Assembly: GCA_009780515.1 (NCBI GenBank)
Contig: WQZX01000001.1
Coordinates: 1-64,000 of the forward strand
DNA: 64,000 bases
Direction: 5' to 3'
Source of the DNA: Nocardioidaceae bacterium
GTDB taxonomy: Bacteria; Actinomycetota; Actinomycetes; Propionibacteriales; Nocardioidaceae
The notes under the pieces are model-generated. The model did not search any database. It was given only the letters and a program-made list of their open reading frames with translations, and had not been told where the DNA came from. Made by a program: the position numbers and the translations under genes. The stretch's first letter is position 1. Every line of letters starts with the position of its first letter. This document shows positions 54,392-64,000 of the stretch, piece by piece.

Positions 54392-55278
54392 GACAGGACA
54401 CCCGCCGCCCGGAGGCCGTCGCGCAAGGCGGCGACCTCGGTGTCGTCGAGGGCCACCAGCGGTGATCGGACCACGCGGTTGTCGATGACCCCCAACAGCT
54501 CCATCGCCGCCTTGGCGGTGGTGGCGCCGTAGTTGGGCACCCCCATCACCGCGTCGTACGCCGGGATCAGCGCGGTGTGGATGCGCAGCGCCTCGGCGTG
54601 GTCGCCGGCGCGGAACGCCTCGATCATCGCCCTGAGCTCCTTGCCGGCGGCGTGGGCGACGACCGAGACCAGACCGACCGCGCCATAGGCGAGGTAGCCG
54701 AGCGTGTTGACGTCGTCGCCGGAGTAGACGGCGTAGCCGAGGTCGACCAGCCGGGCGGTGCGGGCGAGGTCGCCGGTGGCGTCCTTGACGGCCACCACGG
54801 GATCCCAGCCACGCACCTTCTCATAAGTCGCCAGGTCGATCTTGGTGCCGGTGCGGCCCGGGACGTCGTACAGCATCACGGGCACCGACGAGGCGCCCAC
54901 GACCTGACGGAAGTGCTCGATCACCCCGGCCTGGCTGGGCTTGTTGTAGTAGGGCGTCACGAGCAGCACGCCGTCGGCGCCGACCTTCTCGGCCTGGCGC
55001 GCGAGCTCGACCGAGTGGCGGGTGTCGTTGGTGCCGACGCCGGCCACGACGACGGCGCGGTCGCCGACGGCGTCCTTGACCGCGGCGAGGGTCTCGCCGT
55101 CCTCGGCGGTGCTGGTCGTCGGCGACTCGCCGGTGGTGCCCGAGACGACGATGCCGTCGTTGCCGTTGTCGACGAGGTGCTTCGCGACCTTCTTCACCGC
55201 GTCCAGGTCGACCGAGCCGTCCTCGCGGAACGGCGTGACCATCGCTGTCAGGACGGTGCCGAAGGGTGCCGAAGTCAT
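54388..55278 (-). CDS. dapA: 4-hydroxy-tetrahydrodipicolinate synthase
   Basis: TAMVTPFREDGSVDLDAV, VSGTTGESPTTS, YYNKPSQAGVIEHF, YDVPGRTGTKI. Confidence 0.95.
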   Translation of the reverse strand: MTSAPFGTVLTAMVTPFREDGSVDLDAVKKVAKHLVDNGNDGIVVSGTTGESPTTSTAEDGETLAAVKDAVGDRAVVVAGVGTNDTRHSVELARQAEKVGADGVLLVTPYYNKPSQAGVIEHFRQVVGASSVPVMLYDVPGRTGTKIDLATYEKVRGWDPVVAVKDATGDLARTARLVDLGYAVYSGDDVNTLGYLAYGAVGLVSVVAHAAGKELRAMIEAFRAGDHAEALRIHTALIPAYDAVMGVPNYGATTAKAAMELLGVIDNRVVRSPLVALDDTEVAALRDGLRAAGVLS

Positions 55279-55341
55279 GAGGTCGAGCCTATCGCTCCGA
55301 CACCGCACACCCGACGACCCGACCCCTCACGGACGCTGACC

Positions 55342-55418
55342 GGCCACCAGGGATACAAGTTCGTGCGTCCCGCGCCGGTCTGCACCGGCAGCGGCGCGAA
55401 CTTGTCGCCGCCGTGGCC
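55342..55418. terminator. Nested inverted-repeat structure (possible terminator/attenuator)
   Basis: GGCCAC...ACAAGTTCG...GCCGGT-CTGC-ACCGGC...CGAACTTGT...GTGGCC: three concentric complementary pairs, just downstream of the 55421-56359 gene. Confidence 0.5.
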
Positions 55419-55420
55419 GC

Positions 55421-56359
55421 TCAGACGTGCGGCGTGACCTCCGACGCGACCAGGCGCAGGTGGTCGAGATCGGCGAGGTCCAGCACCTGCAGGTAGAACC
55501 GGTCGGCACCGAGCTCGTGGTAGCGGCCCAGCTTGTCGACGACCTCGGCGGGCGTGCCGGCGAGGCCGTTCTCGCGCAGCTCGCCGACCTCGCGGCCGAT
55601 GGCCGCGGCCCGGCGGGCGAGCTCGTCCTCGTTCTCGCCGACGCACAGCACCAGCGCGTTGGAGTAGACGAGGTCGTCGGGGTCGCGCCCGATCCGGTCC
55701 GCGGCCTCACGCACGCGCCCGAACTGCAGCTTCGTGGTCTCCTCGTCGACGAACGGCAGGTTGAACTCGTCGGCGTACGATGCGGCGAGGGCCGGCGTCT
55801 TCCTGGCACCGAGCCCGCCGATGATGACCGGCGGCCCGCCGCGGTGGCCGCCGGACTGGGCGGGCTTCGGCAGCGCCGGGCTGTCGGCCATCTCGTAGTG
55901 GGCGCCGTCGAAGGAGTACCGCTCCCCCACCGGGGTGCTCCACAGCCCGGTGATCAGCTCGAGCTGCTCGGCGTACCTCTCGAAGCGCTCCTTGGTGTCC
56001 GGGAACGGGATGCCGTAGGCGGTGTGCTCCTGCTCGAACCAGCCGGCGCCGATGCCGAGCTCGACCCGCCCGCCGGACATCTGGTCGACCTGCGCGACCT
56101 GGATCGCCAGCACGCCCGGGTTGCGGAAGGTCGCGCTCGTCATCAGGGTGCCGAGCCGGATGCCGCTGGTCTCCCGCGCGAGCCCGGCCAGCGTGGTCCA
56201 GGCGTCGGTGCCGCCGGGCAGCCCGTCGCCGCTCATGTGGAGGTAGTGGTCGGAGCGGAAGAACGCGTCGAAGCCGAGCTCCTCGGTCAGCTTGGCGACC
56301 GCCAGCAGGTCGTCGTACGTCGCGCCCTGCTGCGGCTCGGTGAACACCCGGAGATCCAT
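55421..56359 (-). CDS. LLM-class F420-dependent oxidoreductase
   Basis: TEELGFDAFFRSDHYLHM, VDQMSGGRVELGIGAGWFEQEHTAYG, PPVIIGGLGARKTP. Confidence 0.92.
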   Translation of the reverse strand: MDLRVFTEPQQGATYDDLLAVAKLTEELGFDAFFRSDHYLHMSGDGLPGGTDAWTTLAGLARETSGIRLGTLMTSATFRNPGVLAIQVAQVDQMSGGRVELGIGAGWFEQEHTAYGIPFPDTKERFERYAEQLELITGLWSTPVGERYSFDGAHYEMADSPALPKPAQSGGHRGGPPVIIGGLGARKTPALAASYADEFNLPFVDEETTKLQFGRVREAADRIGRDPDDLVYSNALVLCVGENEDELARRAAAIGREVGELRENGLAGTPAEVVDKLGRYHELGADRFYLQVLDLADLDHLRLVASEVTPHV

Positions 56360-56394
56360 GCCTCCGACCCTAGATGACTGATTCCAAGGGGCGC

Positions 56395-56913
56395 TCAGGA
56401 GCCGCCGCAGGCGAAGGCGCGCTCCCAGGTGACGATGGTGAAGTCGTCGCGGGGCTCGCGCGAGACCTCGCGCCACCGGTTGCCGCGGAACTCCGGGTAG
56501 TGGGTGTCGCCGGCGGGCGACAGCGGGATCTCGCTGATGACCTGCTCATCGGCGTAGGGCAGGGCGGCCTCGTAGACCTTGGCACCGCCGCCGATCATGA
56601 CCTGCCTGCCGGCAGGGAGCCCGTCGAGCAGCCGGTCGGCGAGCTCGAGCGCCGCGGGGACGGAGCCGGCCACCTCGACGCCCTCGGCGGACCAGTCGGG
56701 GTCGCGGGTCAGGACGATGGTGGTGCGGCCCGGCAGCGGCCGGCCGATCCCCTCGTGGGTGGTGCGGCCCAGGACCAGGACGTGGCCCGTGGTGGTCGCC
56801 TTGAAGTGGGCGAAGTCCGCGGGCAGGTGCCACGGGATGTCGGCATCGGCGCCGATCACGCCGTTCTCGGCGACGGCGGCGACCATCGTGACCTTGCGGC
56901 CGGCAGGAGTCAT
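56395..56913 (-). CDS. folA: Dihydrofolate reductase
   Basis: VAAVAENGVIGADADIPWHLPADFAHFKATTTGHVLVLGRTTHEGIGRPLPGR. Confidence 0.95.
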   Translation of the reverse strand: MTPAGRKVTMVAAVAENGVIGADADIPWHLPADFAHFKATTTGHVLVLGRTTHEGIGRPLPGRTTIVLTRDPDWSAEGVEVAGSVPAALELADRLLDGLPAGRQVMIGGGAKVYEAALPYADEQVISEIPLSPAGDTHYPEFRGNRWREVSREPRDDFTIVTWERAFACGGS

Positions 56914-56920
56914 CGGAGCG

Positions 56921-57715
56921 TCAGACCGCGATCGGCGCCTTGATGCCCGGGTAGGGGTCGTAGCCCTCGACCGCGATGTCCTCGAGGTCGAACCCGTCGA
57001 TCTCCTTGATCTCCGGGTTGAGCACCAGCCTCGGCAGCGCCCGCGGCTCGCGGGTGAGCTGCAGCCGGGCCTGCTCGAGGTGGTTGGAGTAGAGGTGCGC
57101 GTCACCGAGGGTGTGCACGAAGTCGCCCACCTCCAGCCCTGTCACCTGGGCGACCATGTGCGTCAGCAGGGCGTACGACGCGATGTTGAACGGCACGCCC
57201 AGGAAGACGTCGGCCGAGCGTTGGTAGAGCTGGCACGACAGCCGGCCGTCGGCGACGTAGAACTGGAACAGCGAGTGGCACGGCGGCAGCGCCATCTCGT
57301 CGACCTCGGCGGGGTTCCACGCCGAGACGATGTGGCGGCGCGAGTCGGGGTTGGTCCGGATCTGGTCGACGACCTGCGCGAGCTGGTCGATGTGACGGCC
57401 GTCGGGCGCGGGCCACGAGCGCCACTGGGCGCCGTAGACCGGACCGAGGTCGCCGTCGTCGTCGGCCCACTCGTCCCAGATCGTGATGCCGCGCTCCTGC
57501 AGCCAGCGCACGTTGGTGTCGCCGCGCAGGAACCACAGCAGCTCGCCGAAGACCGAGCGGGTGTGGATCTTCTTCGTGGTCACCAGCGGGAACCCCGCGG
57601 TCAGGTCGAACCGCATCTGGTGACCGAAGACGCTGAGCGTGCCTGTGCCGGTGCGGTCGCCCTTCTCGGTGCCCTCGTCGAGGATGCGCTGGAGGAGGTC
57701 GAGGTATTGCCGCAC
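56921..57715 (-). CDS. thyA: Thymidylate synthase
   Basis: [56 protein letters not shown] start. Confidence 0.96.
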   Translation of the reverse strand: MRQYLDLLQRILDEGTEKGDRTGTGTLSVFGHQMRFDLTAGFPLVTTKKIHTRSVFGELLWFLRGDTNVRWLQERGITIWDEWADDDGDLGPVYGAQWRSWPAPDGRHIDQLAQVVDQIRTNPDSRRHIVSAWNPAEVDEMALPPCHSLFQFYVADGRLSCQLYQRSADVFLGVPFNIASYALLTHMVAQVTGLEVGDFVHTLGDAHLYSNHLEQARLQLTREPRALPRLVLNPEIKEIDGFDLEDIAVEGYDPYPGIKAPIAV

Positions 57716-57815
57716 GCCTCGATCGTAGTGCGTCACACCCCCAGCACCCTGGATGGAACACGTTTCAGTATCCTCGGCGCCGCTGGGGGCAGGTTCGACA
57801 ACTCGGGAGTCACCC

Positions 57816-59414
57816 ATGCCCACCACCCGGCGTACCTTCATCGCCGCGAGCGCAGCCGCCGGCACCGCCGCGACCCTCGCGAGCACGACCGCGTCCCGCG
57901 CGTCGGCCGCGACCGTCCCCCACACCGACGAGACGCACCGGGTCGTGATCGTCGGCTCGGGCTTCGGCGGCAGCGTCGCCGCGCTGCGGCTCTCCCAGGC
58001 CGGCGTGCCGGTCACCCTCCTCGAGCGCGGCAAGTCCTGGCCGACCGGCCCGAACGCCGACACCTTCCCGACGATGGCGCCGCCGGACAAGCGGATGCTC
58101 TGGTACGGCTCCACCCCCGAGGGGCTGCGCGCCGCCGAGACGCTGCTCGGCAAGCCCCTGAACTTCGAGCCGTACGTCGGCCTCCTCGAGCCGGTCCTCG
58201 GGCAGAACATGCTCGCCGTGGTCCCGGCCGCGCTCGGCGGCGGCTCGGTGGCCTACGAGGGCGTGTCCCTCCAGCCCACTCCGGAGGTGTTCGCCGAGAT
58301 CTTCCCCGCCGACCTCGACTACGACCTGCTCGACCGGGTGCACTACCCGCGCGTCGCGAAGATGCTGCAGATCGCCCAGGCCCCCGACGAGCTCATCGAC
58401 TCCCCCAACTACTACCCGTCGCGCTTCTTCAAGCAGCGCTCGGAGGCCGCGGGCTACGAGGTCCGCAAGCTCTTCATGCCGATCGACTGGAGCTACGCGC
58501 TCGCCGAGCTGCGTGGCGAGATGAAGCCGTCCTACACCAACGGCAACTGCTTCCTCGGCGTGAACAACGGCGGCAAGCACTCCCTGGACGTCACCTACCT
58601 CGCGGCCGCACAGGCGACCGGGAGCTGCACCGTCCAGACCCACCACAACGTCACCAGCATCGCCCGTGCCGGCGACGGTCACTGGGTGCTCCAGGTCAAC
58701 CGCACCGACGACTACGGCACCACGCTGGAGACCAAGACGATCACCACCGGCACGCTCATCATGGGCGCCGGCTCGGTCGGCACCTCCCGCATGCTCGTGG
58801 AGGCCGGCGCCCGCGGAGACATCCCGGACCTGCCGGACGCGCTCGGCACCGGCTGGGGCACCAACGGCGACCGGATCTACATCTGGACCGACCCGCTGAC
58901 CAACTTCGGCGCCGACCAGGGCGGGCCCTGCGTCTACGGCTCCTTCGCCTGGGACGACCCGACGACGGCCAACACGATCGTGCAGGCCGCCATCCCGCCC
59001 ACCGGCATCGACACCCTCTCCACGATGGTCATCGGCTACGGCATGAGTCCCGACCGCGGCAGCTTCGTCTACAGCGAGGCCGCCGACCGCGCGATCCTGA
59101 AGTTCCCCTTCCTGGGCGACCAGGCGAGCTTCAAGGTCATCGACAAGCGGATGCACCACACCGTCGGCCTCAACGGCGCGCTCGTCGACGTCGGCGCGAT
59201 CCTGCCCAACACGTGGCACAGCGTCGGCGGCGCCACGATGGGCACCGTCTGCGACACGGCGGGCCGGGTGCACGGGCAGAAGGGCCTGTACGTCGTCGAC
59301 GGCGCGCTCATCCCGGGCAGCGCGGGCGCCTGCAACCCCTCGATGACGATCGCCGCGGTCGCCGAGCACGCCCTCGACACGATCCTGAGCGAGGACGTCG
59401 GCACGATCGTGTGA
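57816..59414 (+). CDS. GMC-type cholesterol oxidase
   Basis: Tat signal [51 protein letters not shown]-terminal [30 protein letters not shown]. Confidence 0.88.
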   Translation: MPTTRRTFIAASAAAGTAATLASTTASRASAATVPHTDETHRVVIVGSGFGGSVAALRLSQAGVPVTLLERGKSWPTGPNADTFPTMAPPDKRMLWYGSTPEGLRAAETLLGKPLNFEPYVGLLEPVLGQNMLAVVPAALGGGSVAYEGVSLQPTPEVFAEIFPADLDYDLLDRVHYPRVAKMLQIAQAPDELIDSPNYYPSRFFKQRSEAAGYEVRKLFMPIDWSYALAELRGEMKPSYTNGNCFLGVNNGGKHSLDVTYLAAAQATGSCTVQTHHNVTSIARAGDGHWVLQVNRTDDYGTTLETKTITTGTLIMGAGSVGTSRMLVEAGARGDIPDLPDALGTGWGTNGDRIYIWTDPLTNFGADQGGPCVYGSFAWDDPTTANTIVQAAIPPTGIDTLSTMVIGYGMSPDRGSFVYSEAADRAILKFPFLGDQASFKVIDKRMHHTVGLNGALVDVGAILPNTWHSVGGATMGTVCDTAGRVHGQKGLYVVDGALIPGSAGACNPSMTIAAVAEHALDTILSEDVGTIV

Positions 59415-59453
59415 GCCGGGCAGGCCCGGGCGGGCCCGGGCTGCCCGACCCGC

Positions 59454-59723
59454 CTACTCGGCGGACAGCGACATCGGTCCGTAGACGTCCCGGTCGACCT
59501 CGACGAGCGTCACCTGCGTGACGCCTCCCTCGGCGAGCTCGGACCAGACCTCGCCGATCCACGACTCGGCGTCGCCCTGGTTGGCGAAGCGCTGGCCGTC
59601 GTACTCGCCGAGGTCGGCGGGCAGGGTGACCTCGGCGCCGGAGGCGTCCTGGAGCCGCCACCACCAGGGGCGCTCGGCGGGCGTCGGCTGGCGGAAGGTC
59701 GGCGGGTCCTCGGGAAGTGCCAT
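59454..59723 (-). CDS. Conserved actinobacterial hypothetical protein
   Basis: MALPEDPPTFRQPTPAERPWWWRLQDASGAEV...DAESWIGEVWSELAEGGVTQVTL. Confidence 0.6.
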   Translation of the reverse strand: MALPEDPPTFRQPTPAERPWWWRLQDASGAEVTLPADLGEYDGQRFANQGDAESWIGEVWSELAEGGVTQVTLVEVDRDVYGPMSLSAE

Positions 59724-59735
59724 GTCGTCAGCCTC

Positions 59736-60839
59736 TCAGCTCTCTCGGACGGACGGGTCGACGAACGGCGGCTTCTGGACGCTGAACGCCTCCTGCCTGC
59801 CGCGCACGTCGACCGACAGCTCGCCGTCGTCGGGCACCGACGTGGAGACGAGCGCCAGCGCGATGCCCTGCTTGAGCGTGGGCGAGAACGTGCCGGAGGT
59901 GACCTCTCCGACGCGTACGTCGGGGGCGAGGCTCACGGCCATGTGCGGTCGCGGGATCGCCCGGCCCGTGGACCGCAGGCCGATCAGCTTGCGGCGCGCG
60001 CCGGCGGCCTTCTCGGCGACGACGGCGTCGCGGCCCCAGAACCCGTCCTTCTTCCAGCCGACGGCCCAGCCGAGGCGCGCCTCGTTGGGGGTGACCGAGG
60101 GCGAGATGTCCTGGCCGTGCAGCGGGTAGCCCATCTCGGTGCGGAGGGTGTCGCGCGCGCCGAGACCGCACGGCGCGATGTCGTACGCCGCACCCGCGGC
60201 CATGATCGCGTCCCAGAGCGGGCCGGCCACGGCGTTCGGCGCGATCAGCTCGTAGCCGCGCTCACCGGTATAGCCGGTGCGGCACACGATGACCGGCTGC
60301 CCCTCGAAGGCCGCCTCGACGAACGTCAGGTAGTCGTGGCCGGTCGGCAGCCCGGCCGCGTCGAGCGTCTCGTCCGACCGCGGGCCCTGGACGGCGAGGA
60401 TGACGTGGTCGCGGTGCTCGTTGACGACCTCGACACCGTCCGGCGCCTCGGCGGCCAGCCGCCGGTGGACCTCGGTGTTGTTCGACGCGTTCGGCACGAG
60501 CAGCACGTCCTCGTCGGAGCGGACGTAGCTGAAGATGTCGTCGACGATCCCGCCGGTCGCCGGCTCGAGGCAGAGCGTGTACTGCGCCCGCCCCGGCCCG
60601 ATCCGGCCCAGGTCGTTGCTCAGCGTGCGGTTGACGTACGCCGCTGCGCCGGCCCCGCGCACCACGACCTTGCCGAGGTGGCTGACGTCGAAGATGCCGA
60701 CGCCGGTGCGCACCGCGGTGTGCTCGGGCACCACGCCGGCGTACTGCAGGGGCATGGACCAGCCGCCGAACTCGGCGAACCTCGCCCCCAGGGCGACGTG
60801 GCGGTCGTGCAGCGGTGACTGGAGGAGGTCGTCGGTCAT
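59736..60839 (-). CDS. gcvT: Glycine cleavage system T protein (aminomethyltransferase)
   Basis: SPLHDRHVALGARFAEFGGWSMPLQYAGVVPEHTAVRTGVGIFDVSHLGK, CRTGYTGERGYELI, LGARDTLRTEMGYPLHGQD. Confidence 0.95.
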   Translation of the reverse strand: MTDDLLQSPLHDRHVALGARFAEFGGWSMPLQYAGVVPEHTAVRTGVGIFDVSHLGKVVVRGAGAAAYVNRTLSNDLGRIGPGRAQYTLCLEPATGGIVDDIFSYVRSDEDVLLVPNASNNTEVHRRLAAEAPDGVEVVNEHRDHVILAVQGPRSDETLDAAGLPTGHDYLTFVEAAFEGQPVIVCRTGYTGERGYELIAPNAVAGPLWDAIMAAGAAYDIAPCGLGARDTLRTEMGYPLHGQDISPSVTPNEARLGWAVGWKKDGFWGRDAVVAEKAAGARRKLIGLRSTGRAIPRPHMAVSLAPDVRVGEVTSGTFSPTLKQGIALALVSTSVPDDGELSVDVRGRQEAFSVQKPPFVDPSVRES

Positions 60840-60863
60840 GAGGCAGAAGTTATCCTGCGCGGC

Positions 60864-62375
60864 GTGACCTCGTACGCCCTGCGCACCGCAAGTCCCGCCA
60901 AGACCAAGGCCGAGGCCGTCGTGGTGGGCGTGGTGCCCGGCCCGGCGCTCGCCCCGGGCGGTGAGGAGGTCGCGTCGGCGTACGGTCGCAAGCTCGGCGG
61001 GCTGCTGTCCTCGCTCTCGCTGACCGGCCGCGCGGGCGAGGTCGCGAAGGTGCCGACCGGCGGCGCGATCGGCTCCCCGCTCCTGGTGCTCGTCGGCCTC
61101 GGCGAGGACCCCGACACGCAGGCCGTACGCCGGGCGGCGGGCGCCGCCGCGCGCGCCACCACCAGCGCCGCCTCCATCGCCCTCGCGCTGCCCGCGGACA
61201 CCCCCGAGCTCGTTCGCGCCGTGGTCGAGGGGTTCCGGCTCGGCGGCTACGCCTTCACGACGTACAAGAGCGGCGAGGGGACGCCGCCGCCCGCCGAGGT
61301 CGTGGTCCTCTCCCCCGTGGCCCGCCGCAAGGAGGTGGCCGCCGCCGTCGCTGAGGCACAGGTGGTCGCGGACGCGACGAGCGATGCCCGCAACTGGGTC
61401 AACACACCCGCCGCCGACCTCACCCCGCCGGCGTTCGCCGACGCGATCGCGGCTGCGGTCAAGGCCGCGAACAAGCAGGCGAGCACCAAGCTCGAGATCG
61501 ACGTGTACGACGAGCAGCGCCTCGCCGAGCTCGGCTGTGGGGGCACGCTCGCGGTCGGTGCCGGCTCGGCCGCGCCCCCGCGCATCGTCGAGCTCCGCTA
61601 CCGCCCCAAGGGCGCCGTCGGCCACGTCGCGCTGGTCGGCAAGGGCATCACGTTCGACTCCGGCGGCCTGACCATCAAGCCCGGCTCGAGCATGGGCACG
61701 ATGAAGATGGACATGGCCGGCGCCGCGGCCGTCGTGCAGGCGACGCTGGCGGTCGCCCGCCTCGGGCTGCCCGTCGAGGTGACGACCTTCGCGGGCCTCG
61801 CCGAGAACATGGTCGGCGCGTCCTCGACCCGGCCCGGCGACGTCGCGACGATCTACGGCGGCACGACCGTCGAGATCTCCAACACCGACGCCGAGGGCCG
61901 GCTGGTCCTCGCCGACTGCCTCGGTCTCGCGGCCGAGCGCACCCCCGACCTGGTCGTCGACGCGGCCACGCTGACCGGGGCGATGGTGGCCGCGCTGGGC
62001 GAGAAGATGGCCGGCGTGATGGGCGACGACGACACCGTCGACGCGGTGCTGGCTGCGGCGGTGACCGCCGGCGAGGACGCCTGGCCCATGCCGATCCCCG
62101 ACTTCATGGTCGAGCGGATCCACACCAGCTCGATCGCCGACCTCGCCCAGCACGACTGGGTGCGCTGGGGCGGCGGCCTGTTCGCCGCGGCGTTCCTCCG
62201 CGAGTTCACCCACGGGCTGCCGTGGGCGCACCTCGACATCGCCGGGCCGGCGTACAACAACGGCGGCGCGAGCGGGCACGTCGTACCTGGGGCGACCGGC
62301 TACGGCGTCGCGACCCTGGTCGAGGTGGCGCGAGCCCTCACGGCGCCTGCCGACGCTCCTTCTGCTCGCGCCTGA
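60864..62375 (+). CDS. pepA: Leucyl aminopeptidase (M17)
   Basis: VALVGKGITFDSGGLTIKPGSSMGTMKMDMAGAAAV, EISNTDAEGRLVLAD. Confidence 0.95.
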   Translation: MTSYALRTASPAKTKAEAVVVGVVPGPALAPGGEEVASAYGRKLGGLLSSLSLTGRAGEVAKVPTGGAIGSPLLVLVGLGEDPDTQAVRRAAGAAARATTSAASIALALPADTPELVRAVVEGFRLGGYAFTTYKSGEGTPPPAEVVVLSPVARRKEVAAAVAEAQVVADATSDARNWVNTPAADLTPPAFADAIAAAVKAANKQASTKLEIDVYDEQRLAELGCGGTLAVGAGSAAPPRIVELRYRPKGAVGHVALVGKGITFDSGGLTIKPGSSMGTMKMDMAGAAAVVQATLAVARLGLPVEVTTFAGLAENMVGASSTRPGDVATIYGGTTVEISNTDAEGRLVLADCLGLAAERTPDLVVDAATLTGAMVAALGEKMAGVMGDDDTVDAVLAAAVTAGEDAWPMPIPDFMVERIHTSSIADLAQHDWVRWGGGLFAAAFLREFTHGLPWAHLDIAGPAYNNGGASGHVVPGATGYGVATLVEVARALTAPADAPSARA

Positions 62376-62715
62376 CCCGGGAGTTGTAGTCGCGCATCCG
62401 CTGCGGCACGCCCACGATCGCGGCGTCGTACGACGGGACGCGCGAGCTGTTGCAGAAGCTGTGGGCCCAGGCGACGCTCGGCACCCGGCGCCGGGTCCAC
62501 TCGCCGTCGTGGGCGACGAGGAGCAGGGTGACATCGCTGACCGCGGTACGCGGCTCGACGAAGCCCTCGACACCGCGGTGCGACTCCAGCCAGGCGTCGA
62601 GGTGGGCCAGGTCGGTGCTGTCGGCGGCGCGCACCCGGGTGGAGCCCGTGCGCGACGAGTCCCGCGCCGGAGCGCTCATCCTGGGCCGCCGTCGGAAGCG
62701 GCTCCACCACGACAT
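62338..62715 (-). CDS. Conserved hypothetical protein
   Basis: GWLESHRGVEGFVEPRT-like segment (HLDAWLESHRGVEGFVEPRTAVSDVTLLLVAHDGEWTRRRV), PSYDAAIVGVPQRMRDYNSRVR. Confidence 0.6.
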   Translation of the reverse strand: MSWWSRFRRRPRMSAPARDSSRTGSTRVRAADSTDLAHLDAWLESHRGVEGFVEPRTAVSDVTLLLVAHDGEWTRRRVPSVAWAHSFCNSSRVPSYDAAIVGVPQRMRDYNSRVRREQKERRQAP

Positions 62716-62875
62716 GGGGCAAGTGTGCACGACACCGATCGGCCTCGAGGCGCCTTCGGCGAACTGACGAGGTCGGCCCGTTGCGACGCCTGTGAGGCGT
62801 GGTGCAAGGATGGGGGACACATCACACTCCTGCGCGGTTCTGTCGCACCAACCGACCCACGAAGTCGAGGAATCA

Positions 62876-64000
62876 ATGGCCACAGAAGTCCCCCTCCCGG
62901 CACTCGGAGAATCCGTCACCGAGGGCACCGTCACCCGGTGGCTCAAGCAGGTCGGCGACGAGGTCGCCGTCGACGAGCCGCTGCTCGAGGTCTCCACCGA
63001 CAAGGTCGACACCGAGATCCCCTCCCCCGTCGCCGGCAAGCTGCTGGAGATCAAGGCGAACGAGGACGACACCGTCGAGGTGGGTGGGGTCCTGGCGCTG
63101 ATCGGGTCCGACGACGAGGCCGGGTCGGCCGACTCCGGGTCCGACGACTCGGGGTCCCAGGACTCCAGCGCCGACCAGTCCGGCTCCGAGGAGCAGGCCG
63201 CGGAGGCCGCCGACGACTCCGAGCAGACCCAGCAGCCGACCGAGGAGCCGCAGGAGCAGACCGGCTCCGGCTCGGACTCCTCCGGCGGTGACGCGACGGC
63301 CGACACCAAGCCGCCTGCCGACGCCGCGGGCGGCCAGCAGGGCACAGCCGTGACCCTCCCGGCACTCGGAGAATCCGTCACCGAGGGCACCATCACGCGC
63401 TGGCTCAAGCAGGTCGGCGACGAGGTCGCCGTCGACGAGCCGCTGCTCGAGGTCTCCACCGACAAGGTCGACACCGAGATCCCCTCCCCCGTCGCCGGCA
63501 CCCTCCTGGAGATCAAGGCCAGCGAGGACGAGACCGTCGACGTCGGCGCCGAGCTGGCCGTCATCGGCAGCGGCAGCCCGACTGAGTCCGGCGGCGGCTC
63601 CGAGCAGCCCGCCCAGACCGAGGAGCCCGAGCCGGCCCCGGCGGCCCCGGCGGCACCCGAGCCCGAGCCCCAGCCGGAGGCCGACAAGGAGCCCGAGAAG
63701 GAGCCGGAGCCGGAGCCGGAGCCCGCGAAGACGGAGGAGAAGGCCCCCGAGCCGGCCGCCGAGAAGCCGGCCGCCGCGTCGTCCTCCGACGACGGCCCCA
63801 GCTACGTCACCCCGCTGGTCCGCAAGCTCGCCAAGCAGCACGGCGTCGACCTCGCGTCGGTGAAGGGCTCGGGCGTGGGCGGGCGGATCCGCAAGCAGGA
63901 CGTCGTCGACGCGGCCGAGGCGCAGAAGAAGGCGTCCGAGGAGCCTGCTCCGGCCGCGAGCAGCGCGCCCGCCTCGTCGGCTCCGTCGCGCTCGTCGGCC
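62876..64000 (+). CDS. sucB: Dihydrolipoamide acyltransferase (E2) with two lipoyl domains and an E3-binding domain, truncated by window end
   Basis: Two copies of [12 protein letters not shown](V/I)[69 protein letters not shown] peripheral-subunit-binding domain. Open reading frame runs off the window, so it is not in the ORF track. Confidence 0.9.
   Translation, partial: MATEVPLPALGESVTEGTVTRWLKQVGDEVAVDEPLLEVSTDKVDTEIPSPVAGKLLEIKANEDDTVEVGGVLALIGSDDEAGSADSGSDDSGSQDSSADQSGSEEQAAEAADDSEQTQQPTEEPQEQTGSGSDSSGGDATADTKPPADAAGGQQGTAVTLPALGESVTEGTITRWLKQVGDEVAVDEPLLEVSTDKVDTEIPSPVAGTLLEIKASEDETVDVGAELAVIGSGSPTESGGGSEQPAQTEEPEPAPAAPAAPEPEPQPEADKEPEKEPEPEPEPAKTEEKAPEPAAEKPAAASSSDDGPSYVTPLVRKLAKQHGVDLASVKGSGVGGRIRKQDVVDAAEAQKKASEEPAPAASSAPASSAPSRSSA

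Noticed and set aside
62873-63841. 322-aa minus-strand ORF
   Set aside because: Antisense of the sucB lipoyl domains; Leu/Gly-rich shadow of the repeated linkers.

Overview
A 64 kb window of a high-GC actinobacterial chromosome; gene content and order suggest a Nocardioides-like organism (inference only). All calls were made by eye from the sequence and ORF track. Most of it is core genome: glyA, an assimilatory sulfur operon (sulfite reductase, APS reductase, CbiX-like chelatase), recX/recA/DUF3046, a pncB-pncA-nrtR NAD-salvage operon, an Lhr-type helicase, htpX, clgR-like, cinA, pgsA, rimO, rodZ-like, ftsK, rnj, dapA, folA, thyA, cholesterol oxidase, gcvT, pepA, and a sucB truncated by the window end. 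The first 5.5 kb is accessory: an IS1380-like right end, a probably 5'-truncated PD-(D/E)XK protein, a PGN_0703-like putative endonuclease, an overlapping three-gene operon (TY/YbjN-like chaperone, ADP-ribosylglycohydrolase fused to a CX5R phosphatase, NT5C-type HAD nucleotidase) and a decayed toxin-antitoxin pair. The most unusual non-coding signals are: (i) a two-palindrome repeat of about 100 bp present at two distant gene 3' ends; (ii) a 168-bp inverted-repeat (MITE-like) element whose arm differences are almost all G-U-compatible on one strand only; (iii) a complete IS1380-family insertion with a 5-bp target duplication exactly at the rnj stop codon; (iv) a short repeat shared by an intergenic region and the rimO reading frame; (v) a cysteine-type leader peptide before the sulfite reductase; and (vi) an NrtR operator overlapping a -10-like hexamer. 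I found no rRNA, tRNA, CRISPR array or prophage.
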